Positions 11,427 through 23,491 of a stretch of 64,000 nt of DNA are shown in pieces (the stretch's first letter is position 1; each line of letters begins with the position of its first letter). The position numbers and the translations under genes were made by a program. A model generated the notes under the pieces. That model ran no database searches. It was not told where the DNA came from and saw only the letters and a list, made by a program, of their open reading frames with translations. This stretch comes from Fennellomyces sp. T-0311. Lineage: Eukaryota > Mucoromycota > Mucoromycetes > Mucorales > Lichtheimiaceae. The stretch lies in the NCBI GenBank assembly GCA_025266875.1, contig JALLLT010000030.1, positions 124,001-188,000 of the forward strand. Reading direction: 5' to 3'.

Positions 11427-12610
11427 CTAAAACATGACGGTATCGCGCAAGGCGAATCTAGGTATCTTTCGGTAGTCGCCTTCCTTGCCCAATCGCCACA
11501 GATAGACATCAAGATCACCTTCGTTCATGCGAGTGACCGATGTTGCGGATGGATCTTGCTTTGTACGACGCACGATTTCCTCACAAGCAACGATGGATGC
11601 TGCTCGAAGCGTTGTTGCTCGAACTTCGCCGAGATCCTTGCCACTTTCGATATCCGTCTTCCAGTCATCGGGTATCTCCAAAATGCCCAAATGCACCAAC
11701 AATGTGGGAACAACATTATCAGCAAACACCGTAAGGTTGTCGATATCCGCAAAATCGAAACGATCAGGCTCTTGATCGTGGAAGAACATCCACAAGTGGT
11801 AGACGAGGATCTGCGCTTTCTTCAGAATATATACATGCTGTCCGTTGATGGTGTACACATCACGCAGACCAGGAAGCGCCTTGACCAGATTTTCGACGAG
11901 TTTGGATGCAGATGGCTTTTGGCCTGCGACTGGCTTTGTTACGTCGAGAATGAAGGCAGCCAAGTCTTTGTACTTGTGTGCTTCAAGAAACTCGCCCGTG
12001 GAGTTAAGTACTGACTTGATTCCCTCTGCCAACTGCTTTAACTCGGTTGGTTCGGTCATTGTGATGAATGGCATATCAGGTGGTTTGACCTCGCGGTCAA
12101 TAGGAAACTGGAAGACTTCGGATACTTTGAAGGTGGTTATTTCCTTGAATGTCTTTGCATCCATGGCATCTCCGCCAATATGGAACGACATGGCACCAAA
12201 CCGGATCGTGTCAAACGCACTATAGTTAATGATTGATGAGATTTCGTACTTTATGTGCATGAAAAAGGCCTTTTTTTACCCTCGTCCTGCAAGGTCGTGC
12301 AAAGGAACACGATAGCCGCTGCCAAAGTTGAGCAGGTCGATCAGAGCAACAAAGTTTAGCTCCTCGGCAACCGTTGAGAACTTTAATGGCATACGCATGG
12401 GTGTGTCGATCGACAATTCCTCGAAACGATGCTTGTCGAGATCTTTGAGAAAAGCCGTTATGCCATCTTGCGAGATCTGGATCGGGATCAGTATGGATAA
12501 AACGTTTCCAATACGCGTATAAACTTGCTTACATTGACTGGACCCTTCTCAGTAAGTGCTCGACACGAAGATCGTACTGCTTCGAGATACTCGCCTTGAG
12601 GGAGTGACAT
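11427..12610 (-). CDS. QNG1: Queuosine 5'-phosphate N-glycosylase / queuosine salvage protein (DUF2419)
   Basis: This family releases queuine base from queuosine 5'-monophosphate so that it can be reused for tRNA wobble modification. Three exons (12610-12533, 12476-12280, 12219-11427) give 355 residues. Recognisable blocks are MPLKFSTVAEELNFVALID, LLNFGSGYRVPLHDLAGRG, AFDTIRFGAMSFHIGG, the cluster PTELKQLAEGIKSVL, HLWMFFHDQEPDRFDFADI, FADNVVPTLLVHLGILEIP and the Arg-rich end RFALRDTVMF. The second intron is placed so that GRG joins AFDTIRFG, as in homologues. A longer frame running through 12260 reads intron sequence. Baker's yeast lacks this pathway, so its presence says the fungus probably salvages queuine. 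Confidence 0.9.
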
Positions 12611-13293
12611 GGCTTGTGGAAAACTGACTATGAACACGCGTCAAATCCGGCAAAACCCCCGCCCTTTATAGACAGAAATATTATGCTGCGGTTCATGTCA
12701 AAAGTCTGTGGCGTAGTCTTGTTGTCCCTATTTATCCATACTTGCCATTCATAATCTGGTGTCACTGCTCTCAAGGCTTCCCGAGCTTCTTTGACATCAA
12801 CGCGACGATGCTGTTAACAGCGCTGGAAGCAGGCACTATTACAGGAAGTTGAGTGTGGTGGCATATCTGGTAGTCTTTGATGGGTTCTCCGGTCGTCATG
12901 AAGCGAACTCTGTGACTATACCATCCGTAATGGCGGCCTGGACAGCCATAGATGCCATGTTCCAGAGCTTCGGAGGAAGGTGACTTGCTTACAGCGTCAT
13001 GAATGACTCACATACTGTCTAGCCCCTTTGCGACGTTGGATTCTGATAGAGCAGAGGCATATGGTAGGTCGCAAAGCTTGAGAACAGATGTGCTGCTATA
13101 TGTGCTGCACGTATTCTTGGAGCAGTTATCAGTAAGCCGCCAATGGAGATCTGAGCCTTGTTATATAGTGATAAAAAGGCTGATCCATCAGGATACACGT
13201 AACAGCGGCGATGGTTTCATTATCCATTTGCCGCCACGACGCGCTAAATGAAGGAAAATAATTTTTGTGCGGGTTTCAACCCTTTGAACGAAC
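12611..13293. other. Intergenic region with possible unassigned coding pieces on the minus strand
   Basis: On the minus strand, roughly 12640-12815 stays open and encodes a polar peptide containing TPDYEWQVWINRDNKTT. Another piece near 13020-13120 reads SVLKLCDLPYASALSESN. Both look like protein rather than random translation, but I could not chain them with in-phase introns or name a family. The start of the plus-strand histone-fold gene lies at the right edge. It could be a small unrecognised gene or a decayed one. Confidence 0.3.
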
Positions 13294-13945
13294 ATGGCGT
13301 CTGAAGAATCGACACAGCAAACACAACAATCACAGCAAAAACAAGAACGAGTCTTGGGCACAACCACGCTTCCGCTAGCACGAGTTAAGCGCGTCATTAA
13401 AGAAGATAAAGATGTGTCCCTGATCAATGCGGAAGCCACATTTTGTGTCGCTTATGCAACCGTAAGCACCATTGGATCGCATGTCAGGATTGTTTTATCT
13501 GATGTAGGCAGTAGGAGCTGTTCATGGAGTACCTTGTGAAAGAAGGATTCACGCGGGCACGAAAAGAGAAGCGGAAAACAATCTATTACAAAGACCTCGG
13601 TATGTGTTGACACAGACAGATCTATGAGTCCACTCATTTTTTTTATGGGTAGCATCGGCTGTTAGCGAGGTGGAGCAGTTTGAGTTTTTAGAAGATGTCA
13701 TCCCACACACAATGACGTTGAAAGCAGCTTTGGAACGACGAAAAGATACGTTGGATGAAGGTGGATCACTTGAATCTTCGCGAAAGAAGGCCAAGGTAGA
13801 CCATGCGGAATCGAGTGAGTCCCAGCAACATCAGGAAGACACCATGGTGGTGGATAGCAATGGTGTACGGCAAGAGGAACAACCAGAGCAAGAGGCATCA
13901 GAGCAGCCAGCAGAGCAAGAGGACCAGCAAACCTCTTCCGCATAG
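13294..13945 (+). CDS. Histone-fold protein, DNA polymerase epsilon/CHRAC subunit (Dpb3-like)
   Basis: The protein has one NF-YC/H2A-type histone fold, starting at LPLARVKRVIKEDKDVSLINAEATFCVAYATELFMEYLVKEG, then a basic stretch RARKEKRKTIYYKDLASAV and FLEDVIPHTMTLKAALERR. Proteins of this type pair with a second histone-fold partner in DNA polymerase epsilon (Dpb3/Dpb4) or in ISWI chromatin remodelling complexes (CHRAC). Three exons (13294-13461, 13515-13599, 13653-13945) give 181 residues. The first 20 residues are Gln-rich and the last 45 are very acidic and Gln/Glu-rich, as in Dpb3-like tails. The stop is 24 bp from the stop of the convergent UTP6 gene. Whether it serves the polymerase, a remodeller or both cannot be told here. 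Confidence 0.82.
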
Positions 13946-13969
13946 TGAATTATACAACAATGACTTTTT

Positions 13970-16569
13970 TTATTTGCTTGCCAGCTCAAAACCCGGCACT
14001 TCTTTGGATGCCTTCCACAATACATGATCAGCCTTTTTAAACTTCTTTTGCTCGCGAAGATAACCGATATATGTTTGGTACATTTCTATCAATTGCATCA
14101 GTTTCGTACTTCAACGTTTTGTCTCTATTTTACCTTGTTTGTGTTCATTCAACCGAGTCGCCATTTCGTACAGGTGTTCCAGAGCTTCACTGCCTTGCTC
14201 GCCCTTCTCAATGTCAATGCATGTCTGGTAAAATCCGTAAGTCGGGTACAAGTTTTGAATGATCTTTTTGTAAACTGTCCGGGCAGCAGAGATCCCGCCT
14301 GCTTCTTTTGCCCAGCGTACATAGCTACACAAGACCATGTCCTTGACATTGTTTCGTTCATCGGTGGCTACCGAGACCGAAGGAAGCAACATCGTTACTT
14401 GTTCGCATGCACGCTGTGTCATTATGGTATTAATGTCTGTCATCTATCCACTGTCACTATCTCTTACCATGTATGTTTTATCCAAATTTTGTGTTTTTGC
14501 ATCCATGTCTTGTTGCGCAGCAACGATTGCATTCCATCGGTTGCCAAGACAATCCACATAAAACTGCCACAAATCGAACGATTCCGGGCAGTTCTTGAAT
14601 GCCTGCTGGAACAGCTCTTCTTCCGAATCTATCATTGCTTGTTTTAATAACTTCAGTTGCTTGGCCTTTTTTCCAGAACATACCATCATCTTCACTACAG
14701 AAGGTTATCTTCATTCTCCAGAGATCTGGAGATTTGGGATACTGCTCGACGGCTTTTGCTGCAACCGATTTTGCTGAAGAAAAAAATGGAGGGCATGTTA
14801 ATAAAAGAAGCCGTTGAAAACCTCTGGATGTATCGCACCTGTTACACTCTTGTCAAGTTCATATTCTAATAAATAGTCAATTTGATTTTTATATAATCTT
14901 GCGGACGAAACATCTGCCTTTCGAGCCAACTTGAAAGCACGCTGCAGTACTTTTGCGAAGTACAATTGCTATAAAAAAATTCAGAATCGCTATGCCAGTA
15001 ACTCACTTCTATGTACGTACAAGATTCTCTTCAAAAGTAAACCCGAGTTGGTCGATCAAAAAGCGTGTATAACGTTCGAACATCTCGGCAGTTGGAACAT
15101 CCTGTTCAATCATTAGACACATCCATTCCATGTACAATAGCTATATGGACAGTACCTTAACCGCTACATTGTAATCTTCTACAATAGCTTTGATAGCGGG
15201 AATGTACGCCGGATCCGATCCTGTGATGAACTTTGAGGTATCATTCTCGGTCGTCTGCTTGACTTTGGAGAATAAATGTCTTTCTGCAAGATATGATCGA
15301 GCGGCCGGATTGTTTGGCATATCACGAAGGATGGTTTCATACACATGGCTGATACCTTCCTCTGGATCAGAGAACATGCGATAAATGTCAACAAACGCGG
15401 TGCGGAAATCGAGGTCGCTAGGTATAGCTATTTCCTGGTCTTTAGTTCCCTGCTAACCTATCAAAAACACCATTTTCTTTTTACCTTCAATGGCATTGTC
15501 ATAGACAATTTTCGCAAGTAATCCGGTTAAAATAGGGTTAACCCCCTCTTTAAGTGCCTCTGCTGTTGATGCTTCCATTTTTTTGACAGTTTTGCGTTCA
15601 TCGCTTTCATTGTTCCAATTTTCTACATCTTCGCCGGTAATAGTGGGAAGTTGGATTGTGTTTTCATCGGCGTCATCTAAATCCATTGCGCGTTTTTCCT
15701 CTTCTTGCCGTTGTTGCTCAAGTGACTTTTCATCCACACCAAGAATCCGTCGTCGCATTTTGATTTTTTCGACGTATAATAGTTCTAGGCGGAAATACTC
15801 ATGCCATAAAGATTGGTTATCCGGGTTTAATCGAAGCGCACGTTGCATCAACACTATTTCCCATATTCAGTGTTGAACCTTAACAGCCCTTCAAATGCTT
15901 ACCTCTCGCAGCTTGCGGATTCGCATTATCTTCAAATTCCCAAGATGCAGCCAAGATCCAAAGAGTTGCCTTTCTGGGATGATACTGTAACGCGCTAGAA
16001 AAAAAAGAATGTCAATTCTACTCCTTTAGATAGAAAAACAGGTTTCTTTACCTTACGAAAATGCCACTCAGAATATTGGTTGCTTTGCTGCGCTTTGCGT
16101 GCTCGATATATTGCAACCACAGCGAGACATCGCCATTAAACTTGACAAGGGCACGCTTGAATAGACCGTTGATACGTCTTTTGATGGCGTATTCTGATAA
16201 GCGTTCTGATTCGTCTTGATCCGGTAACTCTATACATTCCTGTTAAGTAAATAGCCCTCTTTCAATCATGACAGCCATACCAGGCAGACGTGCTTTCCGC
16301 TTCTTCCGTAATGAGTCGAGATTCATTTCATATTCAATGTAGCGAAGGAAATCGATCTTCTTAACGATTCGGCGAGCAATGGCGTATTCAAAATTCGTGC
16401 GTTTTTTAATGATCGATTTGATCTCGACCTTTGTAATATTTGTTAGTTTTGACAAGTTGCAATGGTTTCGATCGTTCCATTCTTGTACCTTACTGAACAG
16501 TCCCTTGCGCTCGAACTCCTCGAGCTCGGGAACCATACGTTCCAATCGGTACTGTACTGTTTCCGCCAT
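13970..16569 (-). CDS. UTP6: U3 small nucleolar RNA-associated protein 6 (SSU processome)
   Basis: Utp6 is a HAT-repeat component of the UTP-B module of the small-subunit processome, needed for early 18S rRNA processing in the nucleolus. The N terminus is diagnostic: MAETVQYRLERMVPELEEFE, then RNHCNLSKLTNITKVEIKSI and FEYAIARRIVKKIDFLRYIEYE. HAT motifs follow, for example DVSLWLQYIEHAKR, TLWILAASWEFE, DNQSLWHEYFRLELLY and SFDLWQFYVDCLGNRW. The protein ends VLWKASKEVPGFELASK. About ten exons are needed. The first intron is only 51 nt (16280-16230) with a TTACTTAAC branch-like site. A 46-nt intron near 14665 is required to keep frame. Expected first exon 16569-16281, second 16229-16052, third 15994-15903, fourth 15853-15458. 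Confidence 0.9.
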
Positions 16570-17379
16570 GGTATACAGAGAGGTCGGATCGTGTTAACAG
16601 GTATGAAAAATTGAAAAAAGTTGTCAGAATAAAAAAAAATTCGGAGCGGGAGAAAGTGATTGGTATAAATGTGAGCGAATGAACGAAATGTACGACAGTA
16701 TCTTCGAATACCGCTGCTGAAAGCACCGTTATCATGCTTTGATGCGTGTAATCAGTCCAGAAGCATATTAACTTCATCGCTTTACGGTGGCAAAGGATAG
16801 GTATTTATTTGAGTACTCTATAAGGGCAAGGGATATAGCAACAGCGATAATAATAGTATATATATTATATTGAATGATCTAGCCTTTTTTACCACCTATT
16901 TGCCGTTATTGCTTTCCTTACTATGTTATTCGACATGATTTATTGCATATGTCCAGTAGTACCACCACCGGGATTGATGTACACGATTCGCCTGTAAAAT
17001 TGAACGCGTAAAGTTAGAACAGCGAATATGGATGCTGTCCAAACTCCACTAGCCAAAACCTGATTGATCGTTCTTCAAATCATGAAGATGGCAAGTAGCT
17101 ACCGTACTGGTGCTTCTTACCATTATTCGGATATTGAGAGTCCTTATTTCTGCCAGCAAAAATGGCTTCTGTTTCGCTAATACCACATTTATTTATTGCT
17201 TGTGTATGTAAAAGTCATAGTTCTTCTTCCCATGTACGGATACAGATACTACCTCATACAAGTCCCGTATGACCTTTCAGAATCAACTGGTAGCGCGCCC
17301 TGGCAAGACTGTTGCCGTCTTCGGAAAAATAAAGGACAGCTATATCCCAATCAAGTCTGCGTACGTATGAATAAAGGGA
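16570..17379. other. UTP6 upstream region, no gene seen
   Basis: The left 200 bp should hold the UTP6 promoter. The rest is AT-rich with frames too short and too biased by composition to support a gene. Confidence 0.45.
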
Positions 17380-19270
17380 AAAGAGGGGTCCAAAAGCAAA
17401 GAAGAGCCCCCAGTTGCCGGATGTGATCGCTAAGCTGTCAAACGGGAGGCGGAACGAAAACTGGAAGCAGTGGGTCACGAGATTACCAACAGGAAAGTGC
17501 GCATCACAGAGGTGAAAAAGGAAGAGAGGGTGACTAACCGCCAGTGCCTTACAGCCAGAAAACTGTTTGCTGACAGTCAAGAAACACAAACGCGAAGCTA
17601 TACAGCAATATATGGAAGACTCATGTACAGCAGCATCACTTGGCAGAGGATACCCTGGGAGTTGCCCTACAAAGCCTGAAAGTCAAACGATCTTTCAAAC
17701 GTCATCTACACAACTTGTGTATGTTATAAACGGCTTTCCAAACTGCGTCTAACCACTCTAATCTTATCATACTGAGAGGCTTGCCTCGGAAGCGAAGTCC
17801 AAGTCCAAATCCAAGAAGCCAATGACCGATCCGCCTCTCCCAGAAATCACTACCGCTACCGACGGAAAGCCTCAATGCATAAACGCAACGACACGGATGA
17901 ATCTGTAGAAACTCGGTTCAAAAAAAAATAAGTATTTGGAGCCACGGATTACGGCCATTGTGGTGTTGAGTCAATTCACAACCATCACCAAGGTCGACGC
18001 GTAGCTCCACACCCAGCTTTACAATCGCCAAAAGCCAGTGGAGTCGAGCATCGTGGATGATTATGGGAGACAGCGCAATTTATCTCCGGATAAGTTCGAG
18101 CAAAGCAAGCGCCAACGTGTCATGGGTGAAGTTCAAGGAGAACACCCGATGCGCTGGGATGCAACGATACCAGGGCCCGTCTGAACTCATGCAACACCAT
18201 TGCAGCTATGTTGTCAGCAACTTGGGAGACATACTGTCTCCAGCTCCGTTACAGCAGAGCAGAATGGAGATCTTACGGGCAAGGTTAGACTGGTAGATTC
18301 AAATAGGCAAGACAAAATACACCATCGCTGACTTGAAGCTACCCACACCTTTCTCGATAACCCACAAGCGCAGCGGACAAGAGTCAAGCAGTGTACATCG
18401 CCAAAGCAAGCGAGAAAAAAATAGGATATACAACTATTTCCATATGGCCTACAGCTAAACATACGAACATACCATCAGAAAATACCCTATTTATTGGTCT
18501 CAACCGAAGAATTCTTTCCATCAAGTTACAAATCCAATGGAGATATTAAAGCGACAAAAACCAAGTTATTGTATAGCTTTTGCTGCCAAGCAGCGACTGA
18601 TCTGTGGCGTGAAGGTCAAGCTTAAGCACACGAACACGTTGAAAGCGTTCTACTACAGCTGTGCCCACATGAATGGGAGCCGTCATCAAAGAAAGTAAAG
18701 CCTCGCGTCCTATGTACGACTGGCAAATATCGAAAGGCAGTACGTGAAGAAGCTCGGGATCGCAAAGTGTAGTATTCTGGGGCGCAAATTACACCCAATC
18801 ATGTGGTATGAGTTTTTTTTTTACTAGCTAAACTTGAAGCAATGCTATACATAACGTACAGCATTGATCTGGCGGGTATGAGCTTTAATACTTGCCTGAA
18901 AGGATGCCCACATCATCGCCGAAAGACGTTTAGGAAATTGCACATGGAATCCACCACAGCGGCTCTGTGGGATAAATATCATTTTTCCAGAACATGCTTC
19001 GGATCATTGACAGTGATGCCACCCTCCAAAGCCATCAGAGGCAAGAAAAAGCGCGCTCGGACCCACGGCGCACTTGTATGCAGTAGCCCCCTTTGTTCTG
19101 CTGTTTACTGTAGCTGTACGACTTTTAATCTTGATGCAAGCATCGCAACTGCAATTGGACTTGATGCCACTACCACCATATTTTCTCCCAAACACACACC
19201 CTTATCACCATTGTTCCCAATCTCAATCCCCCAGTTTACTCCACTCGCCGTAAGTAAATATTCTCAGTGA
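17380..19270 (+). pseudogene. Decayed Fanzor/TnpB-like (OrfB zinc-ribbon) ORF
   Basis: No intact gene spans this stretch, yet protein-like fragments run in the same direction with stops and frame changes. The best piece is 18980-19160: KYHFSRTC, then CSSPLC about 34 residues later, then FNLDASIATAI. This order matches the end of the RuvC-like domain of TnpB/Fanzor proteins: a short zinc ribbon with CxxC-like pairs followed by a final Asp in an N-x-D-x-A-S motif. Only one Cys of the first pair remains, consistent with decay. The upstream fragments (for example VIAKLSNGRRNENWKQWV near 17430) could be the N-terminal part, but I cannot align them. The identification rests on motif memory and needs a profile search. 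Confidence 0.42.
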
Positions 19271-20405
19271 AAGCCACCGTCATTGAATGGTGTGTCTTTG
19301 GCGCCCATGACTATTCCTGTTCTACTTGTGGAAGCAAGTGATGTGTCACCCCATCTCCCAAATATATCATGAGCACTAAAGTTCGGAGCTTTAGACCTTT
19401 GTGATGGCGTAGAAAAAATTCGTTGCTAGGTTACATACATCTTTGTAAACTTTTTCATAGTTACTACTACTGCGTGATGAGATTCAGATAAGATAATTTG
19501 GTGCTACTGTAGCACCAAGTGATTATCAGCAACTATTTATGCCGAGAGCTTGTTCGTTGTGCTTGTGATAGGCATAAGACACGATGAAGTATCTAATCGA
19601 ACAATCAAAGATCAAATCAATACTGTAATCACGTCATTGCTCGGTAACGTGATATAGTGATAATATGCTTTCATACATCAACCACGGATATATACATTTT
19701 TCGTATGCTTTCATGTTTCCGGCTGGACGTAAACTTACTCGTGAAAGTATTCATGTGAAAACTACTGCAAGCATGAGGTATCACACGGTGTTTCAGCGTG
19801 AAAGTTGTCAAGGAAAATTTCATGATACGTTCGACATATACATATGATCAGTCGTTTCAAGGAGCGCTTGCAAACAATGATATCATCGGTCCGGAAGGAT
19901 GGCCATGGATGCCATGTGCTAATCATCAGTAGAACTGATAATAGCAATGAAGGGTACATGTTGCTTTGTGCCTGCTTAGGTTGGGGTAATAATGTAGCCA
20001 GCAATACATTCTGTATTTCAAGGAAGCGCCATTTTTCGTATGTTTATGTAGCAGAGATGGAAAGCTAGATACAATGACATTGTACTGAATCATATAGTAT
20101 CGTTTTATTCGCGTTTCTTACCAGCATTTGCCTATAACTAGCGGTATCCAGTTAAAGTACAGTACAATTCCTGTTTAGGAGTACAGCTTCAAGCATGTGC
20201 GCGGGTAGCCCTAAGTTTTAGCGGTAAGTGGCAGAAGCAGGGCACTCCGAATGCACACTTCTGGTAAAACATGATTGCATAGCAGCAATAATATGAACAA
20301 ACACAGTGGAGCCAAGAACTGGAAATTCGGCACTGAACCCAATAGGGCCACCGACTCACTCTCTCCGCCAAGTTGCATGTTGATAACCTTTTCTTTTCCT
20401 ACAGC
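19271..20405. other. Intergenic region upstream of the FG-GAP gene
   Basis: AT-rich, with no convincing coding frame. It contains a perfect short inverted repeat (listed separately) and, near 20380-20400, a pyrimidine-rich stretch just before the next start codon. Confidence 0.45.
19498..19518. repeat. Perfect 10-bp stem inverted repeat
   Basis: TTGGTGCTAC, one T, then GTAGCACCAA: a hairpin with a 10-bp stem and 1-nt centre. It lies about 230 bp downstream of the Fanzor-like relic. It could be a terminator-like hairpin, a protein-binding palindrome or a leftover of a mobile element end. Function unknown. Confidence 0.6.
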
Positions 20406-23199
20406 ATGCTAAAAGTTGCAGTGCTGATTTTATGCATCGCAACGCTGGGTCTTGGACAAAACAGCAATTTTCAATATGCCACACGATTTCCGCAAAACAA
20501 ATTATACAACTTATCGCCGAGTTCCACCGGTCTTGATGCAATCGATGGCACGGTAGCAGCATTTGGCGATTTCAATAACGACAAGTTGTGAGTTTTTTTT
20601 TTTTTAACCCGAACCCTTTCTTGCATCGTACTAATTGCAGTGGGGGTGGGGACAGCACTGACTTGTTCATTCTTGGCGCCGATCAACATTCTTTATCTGT
20701 ATATACTTGGCATCACCGTAACATCTTTATTACCTTTTAAAAAAGGGCTGTTGCTAATGCAGCAAGGTAGAAAACTTTACGTTTATTCCACCAACGACAA
20801 CACCTCAAATTAAAGTAGACGACTTTGTGATTACTGGTATCGTACCGGGCGATTACAATTTCGACGGCAAACTCGATGTACTCCTCATGGGTCAAAAGAA
20901 TCCCGGCAGTAGCTCGGATACCGAAATATTACTGCGAATATATCGCGGAAACGGAAACGATACCTTTGGTAGACGACGGTTACCAGGAGAGTATCCCTTT
21001 TACTAATAAACTGGTTAGAGGCTGAATATGTCAACGTGCCATCCGCAAAAGGAAGTCATCCGATGGTTTTGGATCTTACGGGTGACATGAAGCTCGATTT
21101 GCTCGGTTATCCATACGAAGGCGACACCGGACTAAGTATGTGGATCAATACTGTTGACGATGCACACCTGAATGCCTCCTCAATTTACAATGTGTAAGGG
21201 TATTTCATGTTCATGCGGGAGAGTGGAGAGACTTATTGTTTTATGCAGAACGTCGGCTTCAACGATATTGAACGAAAGCGAAACAAACAAGTGCGTGTGG
21301 TCAAATCCGCATTCGAACGCTGTAGTGGACTTGAACGGCGATTGCTTGGCTGGTAATTGATCTAGTTATTTTCCTTTTTTAGCACATATACTAACTGTGA
21401 TTGTAGATCTTGTTTTTGTATGCCAGCACTCCGGACACCAAAGCTTGCAAATATGGACAAATCAACGGGACGAAGGTTTTGAAATGGCCCGCGAATTGAC
21501 CTTGCCTAATGGGGCTGGTCCTGTCAGTTTCGCGGACATTGGTATGCCAATTTATCAAGCATCTTTCCTGATTTTAATCTGAGATCATCCCTTTTGCATA
21601 GATGGTGATGGCTCCGTTGACATTGTGTTCCCTGTCACTTACGGTGCCAAGCAACAGATCCATGTCGTTTACAACCAGCAGATGGATCTCTGTTCGAAGA
21701 GCGGTGACAACGACAATCCAGACTGCCGCAAGCCCCAAGAATTGTGTCGGGCAGACCCCAATTTCCAGTTCGATATGGCTACTCCCGATAGCAAAGTAAC
21801 GAATGCATTATCGTTTAATATGAGAGATCCAATTTCTTATCGCCACCATATTAGGGATACGTGATCTTTGATCTTGATGGTCACCTTGACCCTGATGAAT
21901 ACATTAGGACGCAAGATGAAGATTTCAGAGGAAAGTGGCCCACGGCGGTTCATCCTGGTAGGTGGGGCAAACGAAAAAAAAATTGGTTCTTACGTGTATT
22001 TATTGCTAGGTGATTTCAACTTGGATGGATATCCAGATCTTTTGGTGACGACGACCAAAAAGGTGCTACTTCTGGACTCCACGTTGTGCACAAACCAGCT
22101 CTGTTCCTCTGGTGCAACCACGTCGTCTAGACGAACATTCTCGGTTGTCCGACAAGGCGCCGAAGCACTGACAAAGATCTCCGATCCACGACAAGCTGTC
22201 TTTTTCGACATTGATGAAGATGTATGGGGGGTATACAAGGCGGGAATTAGCGGTTGCTGATTAGTGTTTGCAGGGCTCACTTGATATGCTAGTGCTTCAA
22301 AAGAGTGATCGTTCCGCAGTCAAGCGCACGCCCAACTTTATCATCAACAATTTCTTCAACGATGCATTTTTCCTGAAGGGTCTAGGTAAAGGTGTAATTC
22401 TGCAACGTTGTACGGAACATCTGATAATCGGTGATCTCAGTTTCAAATGGCGTATGTGGAAGTAACTGTCCGGCTGAAAGTGGATACGCAAAGGTAACAA
22501 AGGAAAAATAAGCTTATATATATCCGCGACAAAACCTTAAACTGGAGATGATATGGTAGCCGTATGGCGTCAATTATCCTGGTGCTACCTTCAAGTTCAC
22601 GGTGCTGGATACGTCGGGTACCAAGCGAGCCCATCAAGGTAGGGAATTTACTAAAGACAACCCCCATCAAGGAAACAGCTGACCTTTCTTTTTTAATTTA
22701 GTATCTCAACTTCCGCAGACGTCATATCTCCCACTGCAAACGCCATACTGTCTGATAGGCTTAGGTCGAACAAACAACTATGTAGAAGAGATGTTTGCGG
22801 GTGTCTCTCGCCATCAGGTAAATGGGAAGAGGAACGGCCAGGGCCCGCTCATTTTTTCTTTTTTAACCTTGAGTTACAGGAGCACAACTATCTTTTCTAT
22901 GAAGGAGTGATACCCAACTCGCAATTGATCTTTATCCCATACCAACCGTCTGATGTGCACGACAGCTCAACGTAAGAATGAGGTGATAGAGTGAAACATG
23001 GAGAAACTAAAAGATCTATAGATGGAAGGTTGAGCTATACATCCAGCCGGGTGATTATGTTCCGTGGGTCTTAGTTGTGCTGATCGTCGCTGCGATTATT
23101 CTGGGGATCGTCGTCGGTGTGCTATACTGGATGGAGAAGCGAGAGGACGAGATGGAGCGACGGAAGGCATTGCATATCATCAACTTTGATGCCCTGTAA
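20406..23199 (+). CDS. FG-GAP repeat type I membrane protein (ITFG1/TIP, LINKIN homologue)
   Basis: The protein starts with a signal peptide (MLKVAVLILCIATLGLG) and has integrin-like FG-GAP beta-propeller repeats with Ca-binding-like loops: AAFGDFNNDK, TDLFILGAD, VPGDYNFDGKLDVLLMG, and GDFNLDGYPDLLVT. A single membrane helix near the C terminus (WVLVVLIVAAIILGIVVGVLYW) is followed by a short charged tail ending INFDAL. This layout is that of the T-cell immunomodulatory protein/LINKIN family, a secretory-pathway membrane protein of unclear fungal role. More than ten exons are needed. The first are 20406-20587, 20641-20698 and 20767 onward; the second intron starts at a GTATAT donor, which keeps the frame. 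The start at 20406 is chosen for the signal peptide; an in-frame ATG 33 bp upstream is possible. Confidence 0.85.
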
Positions 23200-23491
23200 A
23201 AAAAACAAATGTATAAAATACCACCTGCGAACCGTTTACAAATCTTAATGACGGCTAATATTATAGCCAATTCTGTGATTGCCATTTTTTCAAATTTGTC
23301 ATCAGCTGTTCGGGACTACCGTCGAATGCGGGGTCTGTTTGAGAAAGGCTACGGAAAATTAGTTTGAACTCAGGGCACGGGACGGATCGAATTCCGTCAT
23401 TAGATTTGTCCGCTCAATAGGCCTATTTAAGATTCTCAGTAGAGTTTACCTTCCTTTCTTCTTTCTTTCTTTTAATCCACATCGTATTACA

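Noticed and set aside
14640..14760. Frameshift in UTP6
   Set aside because: Two protein-like frames overlap near 14700, but a 46-nt GTATGT-AAG intron joins them in phase, so no indel is needed.
20641..20790. Frame break between exons 2 and 3 of the FG-GAP gene
   Set aside because: Using the GTATAT donor at 20699 instead of the GTAACA 19 bases later restores the frame.
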